NCBI GenBank assembly: GCA_026770025.1
Contig: JAMXDE010000013.1
Span: forward strand, 1,674,001-1,738,000
DNA: 64,000 nt
Direction: 5' to 3'
From: Craspedostauros australis
Lineage: Eukaryota; Bacillariophyta; Bacillariophyceae; Mastogloiales; Achnanthaceae
Positions 22,501 through 32,400 of this stretch are shown here, in pieces (positions within the stretch are counted from its first letter, which is position 1; each line of letters starts with the position of its first letter). The notes beneath the pieces were generated by a model. That model saw only the letters and a list, made by a program, of their open reading frames with translations. It did not search any database and was not told the DNA's origin. Made by a program: the position numbers and the translations under genes.

Positions 22501-24996
22501 ACGGATGAAATCAAGTAGGGTGTTCGAGACTTGCTTCTCTGATGCCATGGGGAATCCAGCTGTGAAGCGAGAATCCAATGCGACGTAGATCTGCATCATT
22601 GTACATCCTCCATGTCCTGGGACACCGTCGTCGTGCGCCGAAGTGTCGGAGAATAGAGTATCCATGGCGACTGTCTCATGGAGACGATCGACATTCGCCG
22701 CAGGAAATCTTGTCTTGAAATGCTTTCGCATCGAGAATCGTTCTGCGGAACGATACCATTGTGAAGTACACTTTAGGGTGTCCCTCACACGTCTGGCAGG
22801 TATCCATCCAAAGTTTGGTCGCAACTCTTCATAATCAGCGAAGTTGGATTTGATCATGATACCTCCCTTGTGATCAGGAGTTTTCGAGTCGTGATTGGTG
22901 GACTGAGATGTGAACACTTCGATTTCCGGACTTGGATCGTCTGGGACCTTGATCTTGGTCTTCACGGCTTCATCGATGGAGAGTTCTTGATCCAATGATT
23001 CAGGATACCATTCGACGTCGGCTGTGAAATCAACATGTGGGTATTTGTTGAGTTGAGCTCGAGTGGGTGGACAGATGTCCATGAATGATAGTCCTTGACG
23101 GATGGATAATGGTATGACATAGCCATCTGGAGTCACAATGGTCTGACGACCACCTGGGAGGTGTCTTGGGCGTTCGTTTACGTCGATGCCGAACGCTGCG
23201 AGCTGATTGGTTGAATGAATGGACTTGCCTTTCCCCAGCAGAGCATACTGGTGGAACCTGGCGATGATCGGACCTTGATTGGTGTCGACGAGGCCGGCGA
23301 CTGTACCAATTTCGAGGTCGGGAATCTCAGAGTCGCCAACGCCTGAGATATCGGCATTGGTTCCTGTCTTGTATAGGACGACGACGTCATCACCTGCGAG
23401 GCCTCCATTGGCTCCGCTATCGACGAGGGATCCAGTCTTCTCCTGAAGTATGCTGTTGTAGCTGTACTGGACGGTCGTTGGATGCGCGAGACGCCATGCT
23501 TGCCCCTTGAAGGTCAGGATTGGTTCGTCCTTCTGGGTCGAGGCCTTGGTATTGGCGAGCATGCGGTTGATTGCAGCTCCTGGCTGCTCAGTCGTGCTCT
23601 CTTCCTTCTCTGTGGATGTGGATTGAGTGCTGGGTGGAGGGATCAAGCTCTTGGAGGGTCCCTTGGATCCCACCTTGTTGGCGGAACGATGGTTCCTTCC
23701 CTTCTCTCGGTTCTCGTCCCATCTTCCCTTGCCGATGAGGAATGCCTTGCGCTGTGCAAAGGACATCTTCGTCCACTCATCATTGGGAATGTGGGTGCGG
23801 CTCTCCTTCGAGTAATCCTTGTCCCTGTTCCATCCTTTGTCATTGCCGGAGGTGTAGGTCTTGTGAGAGTTGTTGACCTTACGTCGTGGCTTGCGGCGAG
23901 GGCTTGCATGATCAAGGCGTTTCGCATAGCTCCGGATGAGTTCCAACAAGTTGTCGAACTTGATATGTGGATCGATGGGTGCTCTGCCCTTGGACATCGT
24001 GAGGATAGATGTCTCGAGGAATCCCGACTGGAAAAGGGCCAGATATAATCCTTCATCTGGTTCGATGGCTGACTCGAGCCATTCCTTCTTCCGGTCATCA
24101 GGGACACGGTCTGTCTGGATCTTGTCAAGTTCATTGACCTTGTGTTCCCAGACATCAAGAAACTGCTCTCGGCTCTTGCGCCATTCTCGGTCAAGCTTGA
24201 ATGCAAGGATCTCTTCCCTGAGGTCCTTAGAGGCAGTGATTGCAGTTGCTCCTGTGGTATACTCTTCAAGTAACATGGCATATGCAGCTTGCGCATCCAT
24301 GATCTCTTCGAAGGGTTCAATGCAACGGCGGCTCTTGGTGGTCTTGAGGCATGTCACAAATACAGTCCACATGAATGTGTTCTGCTTGGTGAACTTGCCA
24401 GTCTCTGCGGGAGTAGTGGGCTTGTATGCAAAGTCCAATACCTCGAGCACACCATGGGTGGCGGCCAATGCCTTCAGTTGTCGGTTGAATGAAGAGAAGT
24501 ACTTGTCCTCCTTGAATGTGGGATAGTCCGAGATCTGCCTCTTGGTTCCCTTGGCAAAGTCGTCAGCAGGCTTGGTGTCCTCATCTGCTGAGATGGTCTT
24601 GTCAGGAACAGGTGCAGACATGACTGGTGCAGGGATTGGGTCTGGCTCCTTCACTTCGCTCGCAAGGAACTCGGAGAAGTTCTTCTTGGTGATGATGTAC
24701 CAAGTGTTGTAGGTTGGATTGCGATGTGCCTTGTACCAACGTTCGAGGGCGAGGATCTTGCGGATCTGAAGAATGCCGAGAGACTTGCTGATAGGTTCAT
24801 CATCGTCGTCCTTGCCAATATACACCAACGCACCTAGATCATCTTCTGTGAGCACGAGGAGGTCGGTGATGGATGCTGCACCGGATGTGTCAATGACACG
24901 ACGATGCATGGATGTTGACGCGATATCGATGGCTTCGAGCACATAATCGAGCGTCATGAGTGGGGTTGGAACGGTATCTGGATCTTCTGCTGACAT
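19552..24996 (-). CDS. Copia A gag-pol polyprotein (intact)
   Basis: ATG at 24996, 1814 aa, one frame. Gag occupies roughly 1-480. The protease signature VDSGANGGLAGDD is near residue 525. The integrase core has D (AMDTLFSD, ~777), D (LMSDNARS, ~840) and E (QNGAERRIQDIKR, ~876). A chromodomain-like segment (YNVEVQWDDGTTSMEPLF, ~1175-1200, followed by YARKHGLL and GWKRL) lies between integrase and RT. RT contains VGDIGNAYLEAF and VYVDDLMAVM (~1452). RNase H follows with SFVDANLLH, TVETATYGSEFVAAR and the FGDNQS motif. Protease, integrase, RT and RNase H residues all look intact, so the element may be active. Confidence 0.94.
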   Translation of the reverse strand: MSAEDPDTVPTPLMTLDYVLEAIDIASTSMHRRVIDTSGAASITDLLVLTEDDLGALVYIGKDDDDEPISKSLGILQIRKILALERWYKAHRNPTYNTWYIITKKNFSEFLASEVKEPDPIPAPVMSAPVPDKTISADEDTKPADDFAKGTKRQISDYPTFKEDKYFSSFNRQLKALAATHGVLEVLDFAYKPTTPAETGKFTKQNTFMWTVFVTCLKTTKSRRCIEPFEEIMDAQAAYAMLLEEYTTGATAITASKDLREEILAFKLDREWRKSREQFLDVWEHKVNELDKIQTDRVPDDRKKEWLESAIEPDEGLYLALFQSGFLETSILTMSKGRAPIDPHIKFDNLLELIRSYAKRLDHASPRRKPRRKVNNSHKTYTSGNDKGWNRDKDYSKESRTHIPNDEWTKMSFAQRKAFLIGKGRWDENREKGRNHRSANKVGSKGPSKSLIPPPSTQSTSTEKEESTTEQPGAAINRMLANTKASTQKDEPILTFKGQAWRLAHPTTVQYSYNSILQEKTGSLVDSGANGGLAGDDVVVLYKTGTNADISGVGDSEIPDLEIGTVAGLVDTNQGPIIARFHQYALLGKGKSIHSTNQLAAFGIDVNERPRHLPGGRQTIVTPDGYVIPLSIRQGLSFMDICPPTRAQLNKYPHVDFTADVEWYPESLDQELSIDEAVKTKIKVPDDPSPEIEVFTSQSTNHDSKTPDHKGGIMIKSNFADYEELRPNFGWIPARRVRDTLKCTSQWYRSAERFSMRKHFKTRFPAANVDRLHETVAMDTLFSDTSAHDDGVPGHGGCTMMQIYVALDSRFTAGFPMASEKQVSNTLLDFIRLHGAPDLLMSDNARSETGSRVKELLRQYMIKDHQSEPEHQHQNGAERRIQDIKRTTNGVMDRTGTPARFWLICTEYVISLFNHISQKTVNNVTPIQAAYGHRPDVSKFLNYRWWEPIYYRVERPGFPSQSKERRGRWAGPCFHKGDDLTYWILDEETQRLLPRSAIRSAEDPPSKNLRADFPFPIIGEEDEDEESIIDDDGEYPEENEEYIENEPIVHTLSDAILADSRATDPDATDTRSISIPKFTPEELIGRSFIHRKNGQDIKAKVIQKVADSDADNHERIKMLLSMNDGDVNELIAYTELSDIIEQQSDEENQGSKWTFRDIIGHEGPISPTSIKYKGSKYNVEVQWDDGTTSMEPLFAMIQDDPMTCASYARKHGLLQTTGWKRLRSIADRQSKLERQTKIAKTKSHNSIPTYNFGVQVPKNHEEAMRLDTKNGNTLWADAERKEMEQLFKYGTFESMGYQGAIPDEHQTIKLQWVYAVKHDLRHRARCVAGGHLTEPCKDMSYAGVVSLQSLRLAILAGELNDLSIMVGDIGNAYLEAFTQEKICFIAGEEFGAYAGHTMRIVKALYGLRTSGARFHEALADILRDMAFTQSRSDPDVWMRDAQTHWEYVCVYVDDLMAVMKHPKIFFETLTSKYGYKLKGVGPIEYHLGADFGRDPDGTMKISPQSYIKRMLTNYEHMFGEQPKKTSCPLDKSDSPELDNSPELSEVDKRKYMSLIGALQWCISLGRFDISVAVMTLARFRAAPRQGHLDRIKRIYGYLRKHPDGAIRFRTSIPRHEEHFEVPEYDWLYSVYGDAKEEISPDAPEPKGKPVRTTSFVDANLLHCKVTGRSASGILHFVNKTPIEWFSKRQSTVETATYGSEFVAARQATEQIIALRLSLREMGIPIDGPSWMFGDNQSVITSSNIPMSMLTKRHNALSYHRVRSAIAAGIIHFVKIPGPQNVADILTKFLPWAIFWPLVKPILFWRGNTTPRQDG

Positions 24997-25325
24997 GATG
25001 GAATTGTTGGGTGGTTCTGTTTGTTCTGGTTCGGATGGATTATCTTGATTGGATCACTGACTTCGATGTCTTGAGTGATGTGTTTCGGTGTATGGAATAG
25101 ATGGATGGGATCACTGACGTTTCGTCTGGAGTGGTGATGTGAGTGCACTTGGCCTGATGGCCTCGATTATTGCGCAGCGATGGCTGTGACACAATGTGAT
25201 TTCAACTCCACGTCGTCACGCAGGGCTGTCTGATGATTCTGTGATGCAATGAAGCAGCACAAGGTCTCGATTGATTTCTGTTCACGCAGTCAACGCAGGT
25301 TGCAGAGTGATTGCGACTGTTAATC
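24997..25325 (-). other. 5' leader of copia A
   Basis: About 330 bp between the 5' LTR and the gag-pol ATG. It should contain the primer binding site next to the LTR (GATTAACAGTCGC in element orientation), but it lacks the usual TGG start, so the primer tRNA is unclear. Confidence 0.5.
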
Positions 25326-26063
25326 TGTTAGATTTCAATTCGTTGGTCAATGATAGTTACCGCACAGCTTCGTCTGAGTGATCAGTTCAAAGTAGAAGGG
25401 TGAGGTGGGTTGTCTGTTGTGTTTGTGTTGTGTTATAATGTTAGTGTTGTGTATGATTGTTGTCTCTGGGTATGGAGTGGGTGAGTATTGTGAGATGATG
25501 ATGGATGATTTGTAACTTGTGATTGATTTGAGCATGATGTACGCGGTTTGCTCGTGATGAATGTGATGGAAATGGAGAATGATGGATTGTTGATGTGAGT
25601 AGGAAAGCACGAGGTGGATTTGTTCCGATGAACATGTGACGAAAATGTATCAAAGCGTGTTCATGGGTTTTGGTGGCGAAGTCTGTCCTTCTGGGTTCTT
25701 CTTTTTCACTGGGATACCATCGGCATGGCAGTGAATTGTGACAGGCCCTCTTCTCGTCAATCATGCCAATTGTAAGGGAGTAGGGGATTCACTGGTGTAA
25801 TTCCCATGCCTTGTATATAGAGATAACCATACTGGATATGGTATCATCATCTTGATTCAAGTATCTCATGTTGGTTTCTTGGGCTTGGTCCATGTTGATG
25901 TGGTGTTTGTTTCGGTTTCGGGAGTTGCGGTAAAATACAACTGTGGTACAATGTTCACAGAAGTGCACTGATGCACACATGGACACAATGACGTCATAGG
26001 AGGAAGGAAGGATTGGTGGTACATCCACGTTCTAGTTTAGGTGTGTATAGCAGTGTGCTGATA
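25326..26063 (-). repeat. 5' LTR of copia A
   Basis: 738 bp, matches 18789-19526; followed by GCTGT at 26064-26068, the second target copy. Confidence 0.95.
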
Positions 26064-26068
26064 GCTGT

Positions 26069-26397
26069 GGCTGAAGCTGACATTCGGATTCCATTGCTTG
26101 AGTTGAAGCAAGTTGGATACGCATGCTGAGACCACGGTGGTAGTGTGATGGTCATCAGCAATGAAGGAATCGAGGTATGTTTTAGTAAGGAGGATCTGAA
26201 GAGCATATAGTTCCCAGGTGGGGTGTGAGTCAAGTCGGTCAGGTTTGAGTCATGACGGATTCGTGAATGGAGGAGAGAAAGGAGGAGAAAAGATTTGGTG
26301 GTCAATCAAGTCGGAAGATTTCGCTCCAAAACAGGAATTTCTCCCATTGGGTTGATACCGTGTTCGGTAGTAGTCTGTCCCTCATTGAATCTCAACT
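26069..26397 (-). repeat. 3' LTR of copia B, inner piece
   Basis: 329 bp completing the 3' LTR of B; joined to 18432-18788 it gives 686 bp, equal to the 5' LTR. Confidence 0.92.
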
Positions 26398-26415
26398 CTC
26401 CCTCTCAGTGTTGGG
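26398..26415 (-). other. Polypurine tract of copia B
   Basis: In element orientation GAGAGGGAG directly precedes the AGTTGAG start of the 3' LTR. The same tract lies beside the LTR of element C. Confidence 0.6.
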
Positions 26416-26480
26416 TCGTGATTGGAGTTGTGGTATCGATGAAAACTTCATCCTTCGTTGTTGTTTGTTGTTGTTGGTTA

Positions 26481-29417
26481 TTACCAACCCATGATCTTGA
26501 ATCGCAGGTATTCGAAGACTGCGATGGACAGTCCTTTGGTGAAGATGTCGGCCAGTTGCTCCGGTGTTGCGATGTGCTGGATGTAGATGAACCCTGCTTT
26601 GACCCAGTACCAAAAGAAGTGCCACTTAGTCAGGAAGTGCTTGGTGCGCGCGGTTGGTTGATGATTGGTAGCAAGGGAAATGCAGGCTTGGTTGTCCTCA
26701 AACACCGTGCACTGGAGGTTGGTGTGCAGTGGCATGGTGGTGCCGGCATTGTTGATGACTTGGCGGATGAGCTGTTGAATGGGAATCAGCGTGCGCATTG
26801 CGAGAGAGAGAGCGGCGTACTCGGACTCCATCGTAGATAGAGCAATCTCAGTTTGGAGTTTGGACTTCCAAATGAGGGGGCACCCTCCCAGTGTAATGAG
26901 GTAGCCGGTGCGCGACTTGACTGAGACGGGGTCCTTGCTGTCTTCTCGTCCGTAGAGTCCTGCGAAGTCTGCATCCACGTAGCACTTGAGATCAAGCTGC
27001 CCGGTGGGACGCACGATGGTACCCTTGTCCTCAGTGTGCTTGAGGTAGCGCATGATGCGCTTGACGGCCTTGGCGTGTGAGCGGCGAGGGTCACTTCCGA
27101 AGCGAGCGACTTGGGAGACTGCGAATGCCAGGTCGGGGCGAGTGTTGGTCGTGAGATACAACAGCATGCCGACGACGGAGCGGTAGTTCCATGGTTCGTT
27201 CATGGGTGGCTCATGCTTGCATTGTCCAAGTGCGAGCTGCGTAGTTGGTACGGGGCACGGACTGCAGTTCGCCATCTTCGTAGTGGCGAGGATCTTCTTG
27301 ATTAGTCCTGGTTGGCGGAGATGGACCGTGTCTGCTTTTGGATCACGGCTGAGCTCGATTCCCAGGAACTCGGTGAAGCTTCCTTCTTGGGTGAGCTCAA
27401 AACCGAGGTCGCGCATTGATTTGATGAAGTCGTCGGCGGCTTGCTTGGTCTTGGAGGCGATGCCCGCATCGTCAACGTAGAGGACGATCATGATGTCCTT
27501 CTTGATGAACAAGCACTGCTCTTGGTCGCAGGCCTTGAAGCCGATCGTAGTGAGGGCTCGGATGAGGTGTTCATACCAGAGGCGAGGAGCAATCGTCAAG
27601 CCGTACAGGCTCTTGCGGAGCTTGAGGCAGGTGTCGGGACCCTTCGTTGATTTGAATCCACGAGGGAGATGAAGGTAGACTGGCTTGTGGATGGATGCTT
27701 GCACGAAAGCGTTCGTGAAGTCGATGGACGTTGTTGTCCAACCCATGACGATGGAAGTGCTGAGGAAGATGCGGACGGATGACCATGCGACGACTGGTGC
27801 GTAGGTGGAGGCGTCCTCTTGCATGAGGTCTCCACGGCAACACCAGCGTCCCTTGTATTTCTTGATGGTTCCGTCGGGAAGGCGCTTGCGGCGAAAGACC
27901 CAGGTTCCTGGAAAGATGCGATCGTTTTTGATGTCGATCTTCTTCACTTCCTCCCACGTGCCCTTTTCCGTGAGATCTCGAATCTCCTTTTCGGCGGCTT
28001 GCATCCACTCGTCTTTGTTGTCGTCGCGAATGGCTTCGTCGAAGGAGAGAGTATCCGGGTCGGTGTTGGATGCCTTGTACACCGAGGTGCGTTCGGCGAT
28101 CTCCAAGTCGCCACCTGCGGCAAAGTAGCTGATCATGCGATTATCGACGTAGGTGAGGTAGTTTGTTGCATCCTTCTGTGGCTCGATGATTGCGACAGAG
28201 TAGGCATGCTGTTCGATGTTCGCCCATGTGGTTGGTGGAATGCACTTCGCTGTGTCGAGGATGAATGACGGATTGATGTCGAGCGTGGATGACGAGTCGA
28301 TGTCAAGCATGGATCCTTTGTTGGCGGAGCGAGTCGCTGGGGCCGAAGTGAGTGGCGCCGTGTTCGACTCAATCATGCCTTGGACGAATTGCTCAATCTC
28401 GTATTCGCTTGGAAGTGGCCACGGTCCTGGTCGGATCGTCGTCACTTGGCGACGGAGTAGCTCGAATGCGAGACGGTAATGATGATTTTCGATCATCGCG
28501 TTCCACACGGAGCGAGTCCTTTGGACGAACGCTTCTGCGCTGTACGCAGATTTGGGTGGAAGGTACCCTTGGTTCATCAAATGTTCGGGGTCTTGGTAGT
28601 ACCATGGCCCTGATTTGGCCTTGGACATGAAGTCGAGAGCGTCGAAGTGGGGTTCCATCGTGCCAGTACTGATGAAGGTGCTCAGCTTCTCCACGAATTG
28701 CTCAACGGCGTGGTCAGTGGCCAGTCGGAGGAGGTCTTCGTTGAGAAAGACGCTGTTGAGGTCTTTCTCGAAATGGTCCTCCATGTCCGAGTGAAAGTTG
28801 TTGTACGTCTCCTGAAATGGAGTCGCTCCTTCCTCGGTCATGTTGTCGGGGTCCGGTTGCCACCAGTCAGCCATGTTGATGCTTGCTTCTTCTACTTCAG
28901 CCGCCTTTGGAGCGAACGTTGGAAGGACGACGTTGGTTGGCTGTGGATTCAAGGTGTTGAATCGACCTCGGAGTCTGCGCAACAAGTAGTGAGCGTCCAC
29001 CTTGAATTGGTGTAGATCGATGGAGAGAGAGTCGCTACCTTTGCGTTGGAGAGGTTCGATTGTATGTAAGCAATCGACGATAGCTTGTGAGAATGTGATG
29101 ATCGATGATGAGTCGGGGTGCAGTTCCCTGGGTGTTGCGGCCTGTTCAATCTCTTCCAAGGTAGCTACTGCAGGGCAGAAGTAGTAATCATCGGTATCTT
29201 CGTCGTCCAGCCAGGCTGCTTTGCCTCCCATACGTGCGTACGTAAATCGCTTTGGTTGTTTGCGAGTTCTCGTGCTTCGAGGTCTTTCTGGCGTTGGCTC
29301 AGACTTAGGTATCATGGGTGGCGTGGAGCTCGTCTGAATTGGAGTCGGAGCTGGAAGTGGTAATGGAGTTGCTGGTTCTAATGTTGGTGATTCTTGGAGA
29401 GGTGGACTCAATTGCGG
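26481..29417 (-). CDS. Copia B polyprotein, RT-RNase H part (downstream of an in-frame stop)
   Basis: This is the in-frame continuation of 29418-33746 past a single TAA. It has no ATG at its start (the first usable start is a TTG at 29411), so it needs readthrough to be made or is dead. RT motifs: PGTWVFRRKRLPDG, RGDLMQEDASTYAPV, SIDFTNAFVQA, VLYVDDAGIASK. RNase H motifs: CYVDADFAGLYG, ALSTMESEYAALS, VFEDNQACISLA, TRTKHFLTKWHFF, ADIFTKGLS. All domain residues look intact. The matching part of element C is fused to its integrase without a stop. Confidence 0.88.
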   Translation of the reverse strand, partial: PQLSPPLQESPTLEPATPLPLPAPTPIQTSSTPPMIPKSEPTPERPRSTRTRKQPKRFTYARMGGKAAWLDDEDTDDYYFCPAVATLEEIEQAATPRELHPDSSSIITFSQAIVDCLHTIEPLQRKGSDSLSIDLHQFKVDAHYLLRRLRGRFNTLNPQPTNVVLPTFAPKAAEVEEASINMADWWQPDPDNMTEEGATPFQETYNNFHSDMEDHFEKDLNSVFLNEDLLRLATDHAVEQFVEKLSTFISTGTMEPHFDALDFMSKAKSGPWYYQDPEHLMNQGYLPPKSAYSAEAFVQRTRSVWNAMIENHHYRLAFELLRRQVTTIRPGPWPLPSEYEIEQFVQGMIESNTAPLTSAPATRSANKGSMLDIDSSSTLDINPSFILDTAKCIPPTTWANIEQHAYSVAIIEPQKDATNYLTYVDNRMISYFAAGGDLEIAERTSVYKASNTDPDTLSFDEAIRDDNKDEWMQAAEKEIRDLTEKGTWEEVKKIDIKNDRIFPGTWVFRRKRLPDGTIKKYKGRWCCRGDLMQEDASTYAPVVAWSSVRIFLSTSIVMGWTTTSIDFTNAFVQASIHKPVYLHLPRGFKSTKGPDTCLKLRKSLYGLTIAPRLWYEHLIRALTTIGFKACDQEQCLFIKKDIMIVLYVDDAGIASKTKQAADDFIKSMRDLGFELTQEGSFTEFLGIELSRDPKADTVHLRQPGLIKKILATTKMANCSPCPVPTTQLALGQCKHEPPMNEPWNYRSVVGMLLYLTTNTRPDLAFAVSQVARFGSDPRRSHAKAVKRIMRYLKHTEDKGTIVRPTGQLDLKCYVDADFAGLYGREDSKDPVSVKSRTGYLITLGGCPLIWKSKLQTEIALSTMESEYAALSLAMRTLIPIQQLIRQVINNAGTTMPLHTNLQCTVFEDNQACISLATNHQPTARTKHFLTKWHFFWYWVKAGFIYIQHIATPEQLADIFTKGLSIAVFEYLRFKIMGW

Positions 29418-32400
29418 TTAAAGTGTTCGCTGATCCGGTGACTCTATAGTAGAGTCAGGTACCGGGGGCTCATCGGGAGCTCCCTCTGTCGAAGACATTT
29501 GCCTGTTGGCTCCCTCTGAAGCTGGCATCGGAGGGGCGAGAGCTTCACTCATGAGATCGGGGATCTGTTGTGTCATTGGTTGCGACTCTTTCGCCAATAC
29601 CTGTGGCGTTCTTTCACGGATGGTTTGTTGGTTTCGCGTATCAAAACTCGGTGGTGGAGTGTTATCGTCGTTGCGTTGTAACCGGTTGTGGTCTCGCGTG
29701 TCTGATGCGAAGATGTCGTCCTGCTCCATTGATTCCACATCGTCGTCATCGAATGGATATTGGAAGGTGGTGTCACCAAACATGCGAGTCCATTCTTCCG
29801 ATTGATAGCTTGGAAGTTGCTTCAAGTCGGTAGCAATCGTTGCGAACCAGTCATCGAACACGACGTGGAACTGAGGGGTGATTGAACCTGTCCGTGGTGA
29901 TAGGACTAGAGGTACGGTTGAAGCATGCTTCGTAGAGAGACCCATGTTCACGTATCTCTCTCCTCTTGGTTCCCATCGGGGTATCTTGCGTCCATCGGCC
30001 AGCGCTTTGTTAAGGACATAGACTGGACTGCCCCATACGTGCAGGTTATGAAGTTGCTTGAGGGGAAGACGGATGCGCGATAGAACATCGTAAGGTGTGA
30101 GGCCGGTGGCGGGATTAGGCACGCGATTATAGATGTACGCGGCGTGTACGACGGCCATTGGCCATAGTTGAGCATCAAACATCGTTGGCCAGTGGATGCT
30201 TTGATGCATCATCATGGTTCGGGCCATTGAGACAATTGTTCGAATGCTTCGCTCGGCGATTCCATTGTGGTGATGTGCGCCGACACCTGCGAATCGATGG
30301 ACTTGATGGAAGATTTCAAGGTGTTTGGAGTATTCGGGTGAGGTGAAGGTGGTGGCATTGTCTGATAGATACGATCGTACGGGGACTCCAACATCACGAC
30401 ACATCAGTTCGAACCGTTCCTTGGCTTCGAGGGTGACGTGCGTGGTTAGCGCTGCCACAGGTTCCACGTGAATGTATCCTGATGCGTGATCGACAAAGAT
30501 GGCTCCGCCTTTGTACATTTCGTTTGGATCGCCTTTGCCTCGTCCTGAGAAGAGGCGTCCTGGCGTTCGACCGACGAAGTGGTCCACTGATACTTGTTGT
30601 CCAGGGAACAAGTGATCGGTGCGCAAAACTCCTTGTTTGTCACGGACGACATGTTGAGTTATTCCTGGGGAAGGGCGACGGTGCAGCTTTCCGAATTGGC
30701 ATGCGGCGCAAAGCGGAAGGCTTGTGACCCTTGCCGCAGCTGTGTGCATCTTTCTAGACGATTCTGACCCGGTGAGTGTACCCGAACGCAGCAGGAACTT
30801 CACTCGACTGAAGGATAAATGTCCGAGACGATAGTGCCATCGAAGAAGTTCCTTTTGCGGTTGGGTGAGGTTCACGTTGTGGTCCGACACGGTAGAGACG
30901 ATGGACGTTAGTGCAGCTGGTACGTCATGGATGTTGTCGGCACTGTAGCCGACTGATGTTGGTAGCCTTGTGGACTTCTTGTAATTCGCTACGATTGCAT
31001 TGCGATCGTCGTTTCCCAGGATTCCGCTGAGTTTGCAGGAGGACTTGTCGAAAACGATAGTTTCGCCCTGATACTCTTCAAGGAGACTGGAAGTGCTGAT
31101 TAGCTTGACCTTTGATTCGGGAACATGGAAAGCAGGCAGTCGCAATTTGCGAGGGCTTCCAGTTACATCAAGGACATACCATTCGACGGTTCCCAACGCA
31201 TTCACTTGGATTTTCTTGAGGAATCCGTTGAGAAAGGTCGGTCTTGGTGGAGGACTTGGAGTAGAACAGAAATCGTTGAGGTCATTTGTCACAGAAATTG
31301 ATGCTCCGCTGTCCCAAACGAGTTCGAATGGAGCATCGGGTGAGAGATAACTCTCAGCTTTAGCTGGAGATGCGAAAGCATTGCGATTGGAGAAGAAGGA
31401 GGCTAGACCTTGCAGAGTGAGTAGTGCGGGCATGTCATTGTCACATTGTTGCTTTTGACTTCGATCATACATCAAGTCAATTCTGCGAGTTGGGTACAGG
31501 CTCCAGAGATTTCGTGAGATGGATGAGGTGCGACCTTCTTGGCGGGGCAATTTTGCTGTCGTGGGTGTTTGGTTTTTACCATAAGTGGAATTTTTCGATT
31601 GATTCCAGTGACGACGTTTTGATCTGTGATTGCGAGATTTGGTCCGAGCCTGGGGACGCCACACACGTTTTGTTCGTGGGGAGTTTCCTTTCGACACGTT
31701 CACGGGTTTGGGTCCATCTGGGTCGAGACTTTCCATTACGAGATCGTAGAGACTGCGTTTCACGGCTCCATTGAAGTGTGTTGGACGTTTGTGCACTTGC
31801 TTGTACCGTTCTTTGACTCGTGCCTTGTTGTAGACTAGATCAGCAGAGTTGATTGAGTCGGGTCTTCGTGGTACGTTCGTGTGGAGGAGTAGTAGAGTTA
31901 CGGCAATTAGCATCCAGGCATTTGCTGCCGCGATGTACCACCCATACTCTACTCCGATAGTGATGACTTGGAGTGAGGCGAAGAGGAGAACCATTCCAAC
32001 GATGCTACCGAAGTAGTTGAAGGAGGTGAAGAGGTTCCAGACGAGAGACCACCAGGTGTCTTCGTCTTGACTGGAGGCGGCTGTGAAGCATGTCCACGCA
32101 GCCATGTCAATGGAGAGGTTGTCCTGTTTGGGAGCTTGCTTGCCCTTTGCCTTCGCCTTGAACTTGAAGTTGTCCTGATGACTCTCGGTGTTGTGCGAGA
32201 GACGCCAGCGGCGGCACTTGGCGCACCACATGAACGTTTTGTCGTTGACAAGCTTGCGCTGTGGTTCACCGGGCTTGGGAGCTTTGGACGACCAGCCCTG
32301 GCTGGCGTTGCGTTTGGCGTCGCGTTCCTTGGGCTTCTTGAAGTTGTTTCTCCTTCCGTCGTTCTTGGAGAAACCCTTGTGTTGCTCGAGAACGTTGGCG

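Larger units (their letters stand above)
18789..26063 (-). mobile_element. Ty1/copia retrotransposon A, intact, nested in the 3' LTR of B
   Basis: A 7275-bp element with two 738-bp LTRs (18789-19526 and 25326-26063) that look identical. It is flanked by GCTGT on both sides (18784-18788 and 26064-26068). One uninterrupted 1814-aa gag-pol frame lies between. In element orientation the LTR reads TATCAGCAC...ATCTAACA. Intact coding and matching LTRs mean a recent insertion. Confidence 0.96.
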
